Assembly: GCA_018873225.1 (NCBI GenBank)
Contig: JAEILZ010000005.1
Location: forward strand, 1,302,001-1,366,000
Length of the DNA: 64,000 nt
From: [Phialemoniopsis] sp. UDSM-2020
Taxonomy: Eukaryota > Ascomycota > Sordariomycetes > Thyridiales > Thyridiaceae
Direction of reading: 5' to 3'
How positions within the stretch are numbered: position 1 is the stretch's first letter; each line of letters starts with the position of its first letter. Below the pieces are notes generated by a model. That model was given only the letters and a program-made list of their open reading frames with translations, had not been told where the DNA came from and did no database searches. The position numbers and the translations under genes are program-made. This document shows positions 21,766 to 33,939 of the stretch, piece by piece.

Positions 21766-22394
21766 ATATAAAAGTGGTTGCTGTATCTAGAACGAGAACG
21801 TGGTGGATTTAGAGTGTTGAGAATGCAATAGATGTGCTGCGCGGACTTTTGCCCATTTACAATTGCAGGTTCTGGAAGCCAATTGGACCCATGTAAAAGC
21901 TGCATATGTCATAAGGTAGCAATAGGTAGCTCCTCCCTCACCAGACCAGACCATCTAGACCCCACTGCTATCATCAGGGTATCATTGAGACTTTCAGCCC
22001 GAGATCCAGGGTCCTTGTCATTGACCGTTCTGGTTTGTTATCTGCCTTATCACATCAGGGCTGATGTCCAAATCTTGACATCGGACTGCTTCGCCTAGCC
22101 TCCGACAACGGCATCTCTATCGGAGCCCACCACCCCGCGGCTACCGGGTGGTCCACGATAATGTGGGGGAGGGCGAGCCGCCGGTTCTTGGGAAGGGCGC
22201 TGGTGTGTCAATGTTGCCGCGGACTTGGCTCGTCTGAGTAAGTGGTCGGACTCTTGGATATATCTTCTGGTCTACCAGACCTCTCCGCCATTCTTGTCCT
22301 CATCCTCTCTTCCCCCTACTCCGGAAGTGCAAGACTCGATCTTCAGTCACAACTCTTATCACAAAACCGATATCACATACCCGCTGTTATCAAG
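21766..22394. promoter_or_regulatory. Divergent promoter region, ppx1 / glutamine amidotransferase
   Basis: A 629 bp region between two start codons. No gene recognised. The strand next to the rightward gene is pyrimidine-rich (near 22300-22330), a common feature of fungal promoters. Confidence 0.45.
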
Positions 22395-23232
22395 ATGGGC
22401 TCCCAAGGAGACACCGCCAGTCGCGGCCCCGTCCGCCTGGCCATCCTGATGACCGACACGCCGCTCCCCGGCACCTGCGCCAAGTACACCGACTACGCCG
22501 GCGTCTTCACAAACATGTTTGAGCGCGCCACGGCCCCTGATCCCCTATCCGACTTTGTGACCGTGACAAAACACGACGTCGTCGCCGACCCGGAGGGCGC
22601 CTACCCGTCCCTCGACGACGTCGACGCCGTGCTCATCACGGGCAGCCGGTACAACTCGTTCGACAACGACCCCTGGATCCTCAAGCTCGTCGACTGGACC
22701 CGCGCCGCCGTGGCGTCGGGCAAAGTCCGCCTCATCGGCGTCTGCTTCGGGCACCAGATCATCGGCCGCGCGCTCGGCGTGCAGGTCGACCGGAACCCGG
22801 GCGGGTGGGAGTTGGCTGTGACCGAGGTGCGGCTGTCGGAGCAGGGCAAGAAGCTTTTTGGCCTGGAGAAGATGGTAAGTCCTCGTTAAATAAATCGTCT
22901 CGGAGAAAGTGTCAGCTAATCAAGTCCTTCTCCCTTCCCCGCAGAGGATACACCAGATGCACCGAGACGCCGTGTTCTCATATCCGGCTGGCTCGGTACC
23001 CCTGGCGGACACAGACATCTGCCCGGTCCAGGGCATGCTGATACCGGGCAAGGTGATTACAGTGCAGGGTCACCCCGAGTTCACAGAGGGCATTGTGCGC
23101 GAGATTCTCGAGGCGAGGCACGATGCCAAGGTCATCACAGACGACTTGTACAAGTCGGGCATCGACCGGGTTGCCAGCGAGCACGACGGCGTCAGGATAG
23201 CAGAGGCTTTTCTCAAGTTCATGCGACAGTGA
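22395..23232 (+). CDS. Class I glutamine amidotransferase-like protein
   Basis: Stand-alone GATase1 domain of the GMP-synthase-like group, as in the uncharacterised yeast YLR126C family. The amidotransfer partner is unknown. Two exons: 22395-22874 and 22945-23232, intron of 70 bp (GTAAGT...GCAG). Product is 255 residues. The catalytic triad is intact: nucleophile Cys117 in LIGVCFGHQIIG, His203 and Glu205 in VQGHPEF. The oxyanion strand is DAVLITGSRYN. There is no synthetase domain and no signal peptide, so it is probably cytosolic. Such proteins may act on gamma-glutamyl compounds; that is inference from the fold family. Confidence 0.9.
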
Positions 23233-23610
23233 TATAAAGCTCGGCTTCTTCCCATCTTCAAAGATCTCGCCCGTTATAGAGGGCTGTCCAATTACATATT
23301 AAGTTCTAGGAAATCATAGCGTTTTAAGATCAATATAACCTTGATTCTGCAAAGTGTCTATCAAAGAACAGTGCTCTAGGTAGTCGTGCTTATCCAATAA
23401 TCACCACTAAACTCCCCTTGTCCCCTGAGCCAGCCCTCTGGGACAGTAATGATCGCTATATGCCGCCGACCAAGCCGATTCCGTTCCCATGGGTATAAGT
23501 GTATCTATCCAAACGCCAAAAACAAATAAGTCCCCTATGCGTATGAGGGTACCAACCACTCCAATGACTTTGCGCTGGGTAAAAGCAAAAGCAAATGTAC
23601 TCCTGAGCCT
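23233..23610. other. Convergent 3' intergenic region
   Basis: 378 bp between two stop codons. It presumably holds 3' UTRs; no further feature seen. Confidence 0.5.
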
Positions 23611-25521
23611 TCAATTGTCCTCACCACCAGAAGCTCCTGCTTCAAGATCCCACCAATTCGCACTACCCTTCCTGACTGGTTGCCGGGAACTTGACGAATC
23701 TCTGGCCAGCCGTGTTCTCTCCGTCCTCTTAAGATCCTCCTGCGCAACCTCGTGGTTGCGCCGAGCTCGAGCAGTCCGACCGTCGTTGATCATCTCCTCC
23801 GCAGTCCGGCCACTTCCAGCGATTCTGCCCTTCAAGTTAAGGGTCATCCGCTTCCGCAGGCTCTCCCAGAAGCCGCCTTTGACATGGCGCCAAGGCTTTT
23901 CCCGGACCATGAACAAGACGCAATCGACCGTCCCTTGGGTACACAAGGACACTAGGCTGAGAGCTAAGAGCCAGAAGGGTCCGTCCGAGCCGTCCGGCGT
24001 GAAAGAGTCGTCGTACTGTAAAATATGCGAAACAAAAGGAAATATCCAGGTCAGGATGTAAACGACCGGGTAGACGAACAGTAGCTTCAGCTGCCGTCGG
24101 GTTCGATGCCGTGACCGTGCAAGACCGTCGCCGGCTTCAGCTGCCGCCGGGGAAAGGTAGACCTCGGAAGAGTCGTTAGATGTCCCGAAGTCACTCGGCC
24201 CCCGGCGCAGAACAGTAATGAGATCCATAATGGAGGCACTCGTGATTGTCTCGCCTAAAACGGGAGGTGGCAAAGACGTTGTGCCATTGGGAGTAGCAGT
24301 TTGTGGCGTTGTCTCGGGCGACGGTTCCAAGTCTTCTCCTGCCCGAGTGACGTACTTCAGTCCCGAGTTCCGACGTGAGGGGACTTCGTGTATCGGGGCC
24401 GGAACTTTGACTTGATCCGACAGGGATTGCGATTTGGGCGTTCCGGTGCCGGACGACGAGGTTTCGCTGCCCAATCCCAGTTTCTTGTTACTCGTCTTGA
24501 AATCCCAGTCATCCCAATTGGGTATTTGTCGGCTGTCTAGCCTTTGCGAACCGCGTTTGCTGTTGGCGAGCACTGATGAACGCCGGGCTTCGATAAGCGG
24601 GGCCGACCATTGCGAACCGACCGAGGTAGGCCGCTCTCGAGTTGCCCCTCGATCCGTCTGGGCAGATGCCCGGCGTGAGTCGGGTACCGAAGGAATAAGG
24701 CCATGATATGCCAGGGGTGGGGTGGGCGGCGGCAGCACGCGCGACGGTCGGAAAGAGCTGCGTCTGCCGTACCGGCCAAGTAGCGTAGTGACATATATGT
24801 ACACTACACAACTGATGACCAGGATAAGAATAAAGACGATGTACCGTGGTAGCCAGCTTAGCGCCATGCGGTACCATGGATCTCGTACCGAGAGGTAACA
24901 GTATTCTCCCGTATTCTCGTAAGCGGGAGCGCCTTTCACGAATGCCAGACTAGCCATGAGAACCGGAAAGATGACGTAGATGGCATAGGCGATTCGCCGG
25001 TACGGATAAAGGCCGCTCTCGCCTCCGGATCGTTTCGGTCGAAAGATGTATAAAGCGCCGTGTAATGTGATGAGAAGAATAGCCACATCACATGCTTCGA
25101 TGCCAATAGTGAGGAAGAAACCACTGGCTTGACAGAAGGTCGAGTCGGACTTGATAGGCCCGTTGACGAAGTCGACGATCGGAAAGAGGAGGAAGAACAA
25201 CGCCTTGAGGAAGTCGCTCTGAATCAGAAGCATAATAAGACTATTAGAGTGTCAGTCAGTACAACATCTCGTGGGAATAGAGAGCAGGAAACCGGCTTAC
25301 TCGTGCCGAAAGCTGCGTCTCATTCTGAGAAACCAGTAGAAAGCGATGATTGCCGAGAGAAGGCTTGTGGTGGCCAGGGAGAGCGAGAGGCACCTGAGGA
25401 TGAATATCTGATGGCGCCAAGTATCGTTGTGTATGGTGTCATTTTGATATTCGCGACGCAGAAGCTCGGTCTGCAGCCCGAGCAAGGGCCGGGACAAGAG
25501 GAGGCCCAGCCCTGGCAACAT
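23611..25521 (-). CDS. Git3/Gpr1-type G-protein-coupled receptor
   Basis: Seven-transmembrane receptor of the fungal glucose/nutrient-sensing Git3/Gpr1 class, which signals through a G-alpha to cAMP/PKA. Two exons: 25301-25521 and 23611-25240, with a 60 bp intron having a CTGAC branch site; the join reads RHD|LIMLLIQSD. Product is 616 residues. Exon 1 carries TM1. TM2 starts at LIMLLIQS, TM3 includes EACDVAILLITLHGALYIF, TM4 AIYVIFPVLM, TM5 WLPRYIVFILILVISC. A ~240-residue Ser/Pro-rich third cytoplasmic loop follows. TM6 (LLFVYPVVYILTWIFPF) and TM7 end in the Git3_C signature REKPWRHV. N-terminal sites NDT could be glycosylated. Ligand unknown; carbon sensing is inferred. Confidence 0.87.
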
Positions 25522-28234
25522 TGTTGCAGATGGTGCTGTTGTCTCTTTCGTTGAATATCGAAGGACTAGCGATCAGACAGAGAGTGTTGTGTCCATCAAC
25601 ACGGTTCCATATCCAAGCATCGCTCAAGAAGGTGGTTTTCTAGCCTTCAACATGATGACATGGACTTCGAGATTCGAAATTCGAGTATTTTGCCTCGGTC
25701 AACCTCGCGCACGATTTGTTGCGAGCCAAGTTGCTGTGGTTTCCAAGGGCAGCAGCAAAAAGCCAGCACTGTAGATAGACACAGTGTGTGAGGTGAGTGC
25801 CTTCCTTTCCAAACTTCGATCCTAAGGGTGCTGGTTCTGTCGAATGCGGCAGTGACAAAGCGAGTGTCGATTTCCTTCAACGCCGCAGGTGCATCAGACA
25901 ATGTGGGCGTCGGCGTCCTCCGAGTCAAGCCAACCACTTTCACACACAAACACAATCGATGACGGAGCCACGCTCGCAGGGTCCACGGCAAGCTCCCAGG
26001 TACACAAGGACGATGCCGGCCAAATTCAGGCCGAATACACGGCTACGCCTGCAAGAAAAAGTCACGATCGAGGGCGGAACTGGGTCGAGTCGAAAACACA
26101 CGGCGGCGGGTGCGAAAAGAGGGCTGAAGCCAAGTAAGCCAAAACAAGTCTTTATTGCCTCCCAGGCCGGACAGGCATGGCTGGGATGTGTCTGGGGTTT
26201 TACGAAAAAGCAAAAAAGCCCAGTTTCGGAGCGTACTCTCGAGGGCTACCTAGCCGCCAGCCAAGCCAAGCTGGACAGTCTCCCTGTGGAGTGCATACGA
26301 CATGCTCGACATTGACAGAGAGCGGAGATCGGGGGTGGGAGGGCTAGACAACTGGGCAGATGCTGCTCGTCGCCTCTGGAATGGAGAAGCGAGAGAGACA
26401 GAGCCAGCAGAGCCTTTGGACTACAGCAAACGGCGCGGCGAGTAGTGCCTGTGGGCTACCTAGTTCCAAGTGTCAAGACAGTCGAGACTGACTAGTCATC
26501 GCTAGTGAAGCACCTCGAGGAAATCCCGCTTAAACCATCCCGCGGATCGGCGGCAGATCATGCCCATCATCCCACCATTATTTTTGGCACAGACCATAGG
26601 CAAACCAGTCCCGGGTGACTGGCAAGCAAAGCGAACAGGGTTCAGGTGCAGCATGCGCTGTACGGCTCCCCATTCCTCCGTCCACATCCGTCACGGCTTG
26701 TGACCGCCTCACAAGGCAAGGAGCCGCGTGCAAGGGCCATTCATTGCTGTCCACCAAGGGGCCATGGTTCAGGAGAGGACAGCGCATGACGACGGGACAA
26801 GTGCACACTCTGTGTGAGACTCTTATTTTCAATGACGCTGGAATCGTACGAATCCATCTCTGCCTGACTAGTCACTTTGGTGCTCTCAATCAAAAACCAG
26901 CCAGTCTCGCCAGTCCAGCTAGGTGAAAAGAGGAAACACCCCGCGACACTCCACCAATGCCCCCATCTGTCTAGTCCCCGTTGTCTCCTTTCCGACGCCC
27001 CAGCTTCCGGCCTCGTATGAGGACCCTCGAGGGCCAGCACAGATCTTTGCAGAGCAATGGATCTCTCTCTCCACCTTAATTGTACCCAGGTCCACCCAAC
27101 TTGGTATGCGAAGCGACTGGTGGCCAGCAGTGCCAGCTTACAGGTCGACGTGTCTCCGGGATCACCCAGTTCTCCCCCTCAGGATTTGCTCGTGATGATG
27201 AAAGCGATCATCAGCTGCTGTACCACTCTCTGTCATATCTCCCCTCCCCTTTTCTCCAACTGGAATGTAAGCACCAGCTGGCCTGCACAAAGGGAGGACA
27301 ATAGTCTTGCTCCCAGCGTTTCACAGAGGCGGTGAGACGGCCTCGAGCAGCGGCTAACAGGGCAAACGGGTCCGCCCATCAGCTCCCAACGCGTCCAGAC
27401 TCAGCACCAAAAAGCAGCGCCCATCGCAATATCCGATATGTGAGGCTTATTAGCGGCCCCAACATCCCTTAGCTTCACCCCCTGCGCATTTGCGCTGTTT
27501 TCCCACTGACCGCATCTTGCCAAGCCGTTTGGTCCCCTCTGCACATCGCCTGATTTCGCGTGTCTCGGCTCTCCTTCACTACTAAAGGCACTGGGCTGTA
27601 CAGTTTTCCCGATCTAATGCTGAGCGCGTGACTGGCTCCAGCAAGCAAGTTCGCCTGCTGCAGGGTCCGTCCGACTCCGCCATGGACTCGATCAAGCCCA
27701 TCTGACTGTGGGCAACATCTCCAGAGGGATCGATGATAGCAAGCAGTAAAAGTGTGACCATTTTCGAGTGGTCAGCGACATCCCAACAACTTCCCCAGTC
27801 TCCTTTCCCCGGATTTTGCACGGACCATGATCACGATAATTTCCCCCGACCTAGCCAACGCCAGCTAAGCAAGTTGGTGCACACCATCTCGAACGCCATA
27901 GTCTGTTTTCACCCGGGAGTAAACGGAGGCCTAGAGTTGGAGGCTCGCGTTGCCTTTCCCCCTCTTCTCCTTCAATCCTACCGCGTTCGCGTTGTCGACG
28001 GCGGCGGCCTCGCTGCCTGTTAGTAACCAAGCCAAATCATGAACCGGTTATGCGTTCACGCTAACCCTTTAGCACCATTTTGATATCATGACAAACATTA
28101 TTTCATAACATCTCTTAAAACGTATCAAAATATACATGCAATTCTGCCAAGTCCCAAGCTTTATGTTGACCCCCTTTTTCTCCTTCCAAAGGTACCATTT
28201 ATAGCATAAACAAAATTGGCGGTGATGACGACGA
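25522..28234. other. 2.7 kb non-coding region upstream of the GPCR gene
   Basis: The longest gene-free stretch in the window. It covers the upstream side of the GPCR and the 3' side of the glycosidase. The longest frames (for example 25797-26315 on the plus strand) have no recognisable domain or codon bias. Many short C-rich tracts occur. Long leaders and upstream regions are common for fungal signalling genes, so much of this may be GPCR promoter and 5' UTR. No RNA gene or repeat seen. Confidence 0.4.
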
Positions 28235-31200
28235 CTACTCGGCGATCTTGATCTCCTTGTAAGGCGCAATGGTGATGGGCGACACCAGCCCGTAGTCCTG
28301 AGGCTTGGCGATGCCGTAGACGTCCGGGTCCGCGACGCGCAGGCGGTTGAGCAGCGGCGTCGCGACCTCGATACTAATAGTATTGTCGCCCTTCTTGACG
28401 TAGCTGCCAATATCAAACTCGCGGTCCAGCTGGTCCACGGGCGGCAGGCGCTTGCCGTTGACGGTAACGCGGAACGACCCCGTAAAGTCCGGGATCGTCA
28501 GCGTCGCGCCCGCCTTGGCCGACCAGCCGTCCGCGCCGAGCGAGAAGGTCGCGTTGTACGTGCCCACGCCCGACACGTCGGCGAGCTCAGGGTAGCTCGT
28601 CCAGGGCTGCAGGGTGTCGAGCGGGCCGAGCTCGACGGTCCGGTGGACCGTCTCGGGCGAGTAGATGTCGGACGTGGGCTCCCAGCTCTGCACCGTCAGG
28701 CTCCAGCCCTTGATCTCGAGGCCGCGCGGCACGTGGCACACGCGCTTGGTGACCTCGGAGCCGTCGCTCAGGCGCGCCGTGAACTTGCCTGTGGCGTTGG
28801 CGCGCATGTACAGCCCGTCGTCGGCGCGGCGCACGAGCTGCGCGTCGGAGCTGACGGCGTGGACGGGAGTCTTGGACAGAGGGACCATGGTGATGACGGT
28901 GGCCTGGTACTTCTTGAGGCTGATGCGCACGCGGATGTGCGCGTCGTCGACCTCCTCGTACTGGCCGAGCGGCGTCATGGCGCCGGTCCAGAGGTCCATG
29001 AGCACGGGGACGCCCTTGGCCGAGCGCCGCGGCAGGAGGACCTCGGCGTCGACGACGTCGTAGACCTTGGTCTTTGTCGAGACGGCGTAGGTGGCCGGGT
29101 GCGCGGCGACGAGCAGGAAGTGGTCGAGGTCGCCGTCGACGCGGTGGTAGCTGATGAGCTGGGCGTTGTACTGCACGCGCGGGCTGACCCCGACCTTGGC
29201 GACGCCGGCGCCGATGTCGTCGCGCGTCGCGACGTTGACGACGTTGGGCCTGCTGAGCACGTCGGCGAAGAGAGCCGTGATCTCGTCGTTGTGGCCGGCC
29301 TCGCCGCGCCCGTAGGCCTGGACCGAGGACCAGTTGCCGACGATGAGCATGGGCAGCCCCGCCTCGGCGAACTCGTGGATCTTCTTGGCCGTCGAGAGCT
29401 TGGCGACTGCCTGGCGCGTGCTGGTGAAGGAGTCGCCCTCGAAGGCGAGGAGCTTGTATCCCGGTCCGTCGGGGGCGAGCATCTGGTCGCGCACGGTGGC
29501 GCTGGGGAGGTCGAAGAGGGAGGGGCCGAGGATGTTGAGGGACCATCCTTGCATACTGGTTCAGGAGGTAGTTAGTATGAAGAATGGCATGCATTGAATG
29601 ATGGAGTCGAGGCACTTACGTTCCAACGTCGGCAAACCAGGGGCTGTTGTAACCGGCGCCGACGTAGCCCTTCTGCTCAAAGAAAGCAACGTCATGCTTG
29701 GGCTGGCCGCGCTGCATGAGAGTCTGCATCCTGCCGATGTAGCCCGTGATGTCCGTGGCGTGGTTCCACAGCGGGATGCGAGGGCCCCAAGACTCGGAGT
29801 ATCCAATGTTACCACCGTAGGGCGTGAAAGCCGCGTTTCCGGGCCACTTAGTGCTCGGTGCGTTGAGGTAGGAGAAGCCGTGCAGGACCTGGTGGTTGTT
29901 GCCGCTGGTGAAGATGGGGTTGAGGGTCTGCAGGATGAGGTCCCAGGTGACAGTATAAGCAGAAGCGGCAAAGGCGCAGGCCTCGTTGGAGATGAGCTTG
30001 AGGCCTTTCATGTTGGCTGCGCCTGCCAGACTGCGGTAGTCGCCCATGTTCTTGAAGCCCAGGCTCTCGCCCTCAGGGATGTCGACCGACGCCGAGCTCT
30101 CGATGGCTTCGGTGGGCAGGCCGTAGGTCTGGGCGCGGAACTTCATGTCGTAGCCCGAGGACCACTCGCGCATGTGGCCCGCGTGGTAGTCGACGTACAT
30201 CTCGCCGACGGTGGTCCAAAAGTCATTGATGACGCCGCGGTTCAGCTCCGTGTCGTTGAAGCTGAAGGCGTTCTTCTGCTTCTCCTGCGCGACGGCGGGC
30301 AGGTAGTCATAGATGTCGTAGCCGATGCGCTTCTTGAACTCCTCGCGCAGGGTGGGCGTCCAGAGCGTGCTGTAGTCGAGCTCGATCGAGTCCTCGAAGA
30401 AGGAGCCCTTGATGTTCTTGAGGACGCTGCTGAGCTTGGGAGAGAGGATCGTGTTGTCAAAGTAGTCCGTCGCCGCCTTGATGCCCGCCATAGACAGGTG
30501 GTCGATGACGGAGCCGTCGTGCGTGTTGTGAGGTCCACCCTCGGCCACCTGGTTTGTGCCTCGCATGGTGTAAGAGATGATCAACCAGGTACCGTTGTCC
30601 GGGGGTGTGAAGGAGACGCTGCCAGCCTTGACCTCGGGCATCAGGTTAACGAGGGTCCCGACGTCGAGGACGACGGGCACCTTGGTGGTAGAGGCAGCAC
30701 TGTTCATGCGCCAGGCCTGCAGAGCAATGAGGGTCTCGTTATTCACGCCATGCTCGGCAGCCGCATAGGGTGTCGGTACGGCTCCGCTGTACGACTGGCC
30801 GGGCTCGATGACCACTCTGCCAGTGGCAATCTCTTTCGCAGCGGCATCGTCGTCAGGGGAAAGTCCCGGCACAGACGCAGGGTATGAGGGACCGAGAGCA
30901 AGGTCGATCTGGAAGTCGAGAGAATCGGCCAATTCACTGGCAGCCTGAACGGCATCGAGCCACGGTCCAGTTCCGTAACCGTGACCCTCGGGATCGAGCT
31001 CGACGGTCACACCACGGTGGACGTCGTTGATCTCGGCACCACCGAAGCCAGCGTCGTACATCTGTTGGACTTCGGTCCTGATCTCCTCGATTTCGACCAA
31101 GCCGTGGGGCCACCACCACCGCAGCTTCGGCCTAGCGGCCATAGGCGGAGTGTGGAATGCCTCAATGAGACCGGCCCCGGAGCTGGGGAACACCCCTTGG

Positions 31201-31306
31201 AGCCATGTTGACTGTATTTATGCATCACAATTAACCTTACTGATCCTGGAGGATGGAGGCTTGTGGGATTGGGTGGACGCAGATCAAGAGTACTCACCAA
31301 AGACAT
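28235..31306 (-). CDS. GH106-like alpha-L-rhamnosidase family protein
   Basis: Large glycosidase resembling Glyco_hydro_106 (alpha-L-rhamnosidase). Exons: 31298-31306, 29620-31211 and 28235-29555; introns of 86 and 64 bp, the second with a CTAAC branch site. The junction reads FADVGT|MQGWSLNILG. Product is ~973 residues. Conserved parts are ARPKLRWWWPHGLVEIEEI, DAGFGGAEINDVH, FFEDSIELDYS, VDYHAGHMREWSSGYDMKFR and VDIPEGESLGFKNMGDYR. A C-terminal beta-sandwich follows (SFRVTVNGKRLPP, then IGSYVKKGDNTISIEVATPL). The start is uncertain: the large exon has no upstream ATG before PPMAARP, so I join a three-codon first exon (MSL). No convincing signal peptide results, although relatives are usually secreted. 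Confidence 0.82.
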
Positions 31307-32465
31307 GTTGACGATCCCAGCTGCAGTCGGAAACAATGCTATTACCACAAAGTCTCCTCGTGCTCACTTCTCAGCAAATTTGATCTGCACAACAAGATGA
31401 TCGTGTCCTATAAAGGAATTCTTTTTCTCCCAGAAACCGGGGGCAGAGCCCTCTTTTTGAGCTCTCGCGGTCGAGCATCGTATCCCCTGCCCAGTCCCCG
31501 CACTCTTCCCATGGTCCCGGGTATGGGCATCTCGTCCGCCCATGGGGGAAAAGTCTCACAGCACTAGCATTGAAAACTTTTGAGTAGGAGAGGAGAAAAG
31601 GGCCCCAGGTTCGTGATATCTTGGGCCGAAGGACATGGACATGCCCACCTGCCTAGCCCGGGTTAAGGCCTGGGGTTCATTTCGTTTTTAGTGCTGCGTC
31701 CGGTGCAGTCAGGCGGGGGAGTTACAGGGGACAGGCCGTCAAGCCCAGCCAGTCAAGACCCCGGAATTGTCAAAACCCCAACGAAAGCCTTGGAGCCACC
31801 CCGGCCGGGATCCCCGCACCACACGCGGTTGTTTCTCCGCATCGAGTCCCCTGGGCTCGACCTTAAAAAGCTCAGTGTAGGAGCTTGCTGGCCGAAATCC
31901 GAGCGCCAGGCCTTCCTTGGTTGGTCCCCTAATGCACACCAGGGGGCACTATTGGCTGGTAGTCTGGTAGCCTCGTGTCCTCCCGGGGGCCGTTTGTGAC
32001 AGCTCGGTGGCTTTCCCGGCCGAGATGGCCCTTGACGTGAGTGGCATACCGCTCTTCGTAAGGGGTGCCCGGTCCATTGTGAGGTCAGCATTTGGCCGAA
32101 ATTGCCGAGTATGGATAATCATTACGGGCGGGGTTTGGATCTCGACCAGCCATGCTGGGTTGGTCAATATTGGAGACGTAACTAGAGGAATTCTTTGCAT
32201 GTTCAGTGAGGAGCATCCTTGGTGCAACAGAGTGCGGGCACCCACACATGCACGCACAACACGAGGCAAACCAGACTAGTAAGTCAATGGGATCGAGAAA
32301 GATGGATTATGCGGACCTGATATTGCTCCGTTTTGAAAAGACGCTATGCCCAAACGCCAATACCTGCATGCCCGTGACTACATGTTGTAATCTTCTGGAT
32401 CCCACGCCGTGTCCTCCATTGACGGCCAATTTCCCAACAAGTTCAATCTCCGTCGTTGTCATCAA
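31307..32465. other. Intergenic region upstream of the GH106-like gene
   Basis: 1.16 kb without a recognisable gene, between the GH106-like start and the clp1 stop. A minus-strand TATA-like sequence (TTTATAGG, plus 31407-31414) lies ~100 bp before the proposed start. A few matches to the CreA consensus SYGGRG occur (for example CTGGGG near 31619 and 31672), too common in GC-rich DNA to count alone. Confidence 0.4.
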
Positions 32466-33939
32466 TCAGCCTAGCAGGTTGATATATGGCTCCGGCCACC
32501 TGCCCCAAATCATAGGTCGGTCGCCGAGTCTTCCGCTGACGGGGGCTAGGATTTTTAATCTCCGCCGCTCGGCGTCGACGTCGGCAACATAGACGAATCC
32601 CATCACAGTTGCGTTTTGTATAGTCTCTGTTGAGTCGTGTGTTGATGCATTCATGATAGCCAGGGTCCAATGGGATAGCGATGATGGATTATCCACCTTC
32701 TCTAGGCCACCTGTTGAGTATTGAGAAGCTGCCGCTAAGTTTGAGGTTAGCTCTCGTAAAACACAAGTAACAGATCTATCACACTCACCATCGGGTATCT
32801 TGTAGATGGTAAGATCGTCAAAGTCCGCCTGCTGTGTCAAAGGACTCATCGTCCTCTTGGCATCTCCAAAAAAATACTCCTTGATCGTAGCTTCCCGGAT
32901 ATGTTGTAGAAAGCCCTCATCCCTCTCAACTGCGCCGTCTGACTGCTCGAGCTTGACGACACTGATCGGCTCGCCGAGACTCGTCTTCTCCGTAGCGAGC
33001 CTTTGGACGAGTGCCTGGTTCAGCTTCTCCGAACCAAGCACAACGACCATGTTGACCGAGAACTCATCGACCAGATGCGCCAGCACGTCAACCCCCTCCT
33101 GGCCCTCGAGACTAACGACCGGCGCATCGATAATCAGCCCCGCGCTCCGCACGTCCGGGTCCTCCATCATGCGCCCCGTGACGGCGCCGGCCAGGCGCGT
33201 CGCCAGCGTCTTGAACCTCTCCGTGCCGTCCTGCGCCCGCTGGTAGCCGTGGTAGTACACCAACGGCAGCTTGACCGGGATCGCGCTGGGCCCGTTGCTC
33301 GGCGTGCCGCCCCAGCCGCACCCTTCGCCCTCGAGGTCGACGACGGTCGCGTAGACGGCCGCGCTCAGGGTCCCGGGCAGGCTGAGCATGCCCTCGCGCG
33401 GCTCGGCGTTGACGACGCACGTCTGGTGGCCCATCTTGACGCCCCAGGCCGCCAGCGTCCGGCACAGCGCCGTCTGCCCGCAGTCCCGGGGGCCGCAGAC
33501 CATGACCCTCGGGCCCTGGGCGCCCGGATGCTGCGCCACGGCCTTGCGGTGCGCGGCGAGCAGGAGGTGCAGGTTCATGTAGCTGACCATGGGCGAGTCG
33601 TCGCCTAGCTGGGCGACGTGCTCGTCGCAGGCGCCGTCGACCTCGATCTCGCACCCTTGCCACGTGAAGAGCTTGGACTTGGTGTGGGTGAAGACGTAGG
33701 GCTGGTTGAGGGCGAGCTCAGTGCCATCACGCTCGGCGGTGCCGGAGAGGAGGCGCACGGTGATGGCGGGCGAGGATACCTGGAAGCGCCACTCCCAAAA
33801 GCGCTGGAGCTTGATGGTGCGTGTGGCCGAAGGCGCAGGCTGCGGTTGCTTTGTTAGGACGCAGGGCACAGTGCAGTGAGGATATCTTGGTGTCTTGACG
33901 TACCTGAGTGGGGATCTGCCCCAGGCCCGGGATTGACAT
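32466..33939 (-). CDS. clp1: mRNA cleavage and polyadenylation factor CLP1
   Basis: Subunit of cleavage factor IA, bridging Pcf11 to the pre-mRNA 3'-end machinery in the nucleus. Exons: 33904-33939, 32789-33839 and 32466-32728. For intron 1 the acceptor at 33840 is preferred over 33849 because the CTAAC branch lies only a few bases before the latter. Intron 2 (60 bp) contains no stop, so retention would add 20 residues. Product ~449 residues. Seen: MSIPGLGQIP start, WEWRFQVSS, QGCEIEVDG, VVNAEPREGMLSLPG, YYHGYQ. The P-loop reads GPRDCGQT: the usual Walker Lys is Gln at residue ~134 (codon 33474-33476). Fungal Clp1 is thought to bind ATP without kinase activity, so this site is notable. C-terminal end GRWPEPYINLLG is typical. 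Confidence 0.92.

Noticed and set aside
25797..26315. 172-codon plus-strand frame upstream of the GPCR
   Set aside because: No domain, no secretion signal and no codon bias like that of neighbours; probably chance.
28587..29615. Long Arg/His-rich frames overlapping the GH106-like gene on both strands
   Set aside because: They mirror the strongly G/C-biased third positions of the real gene; composition (runs of Arg, Pro, Ala) is typical of shadow frames.
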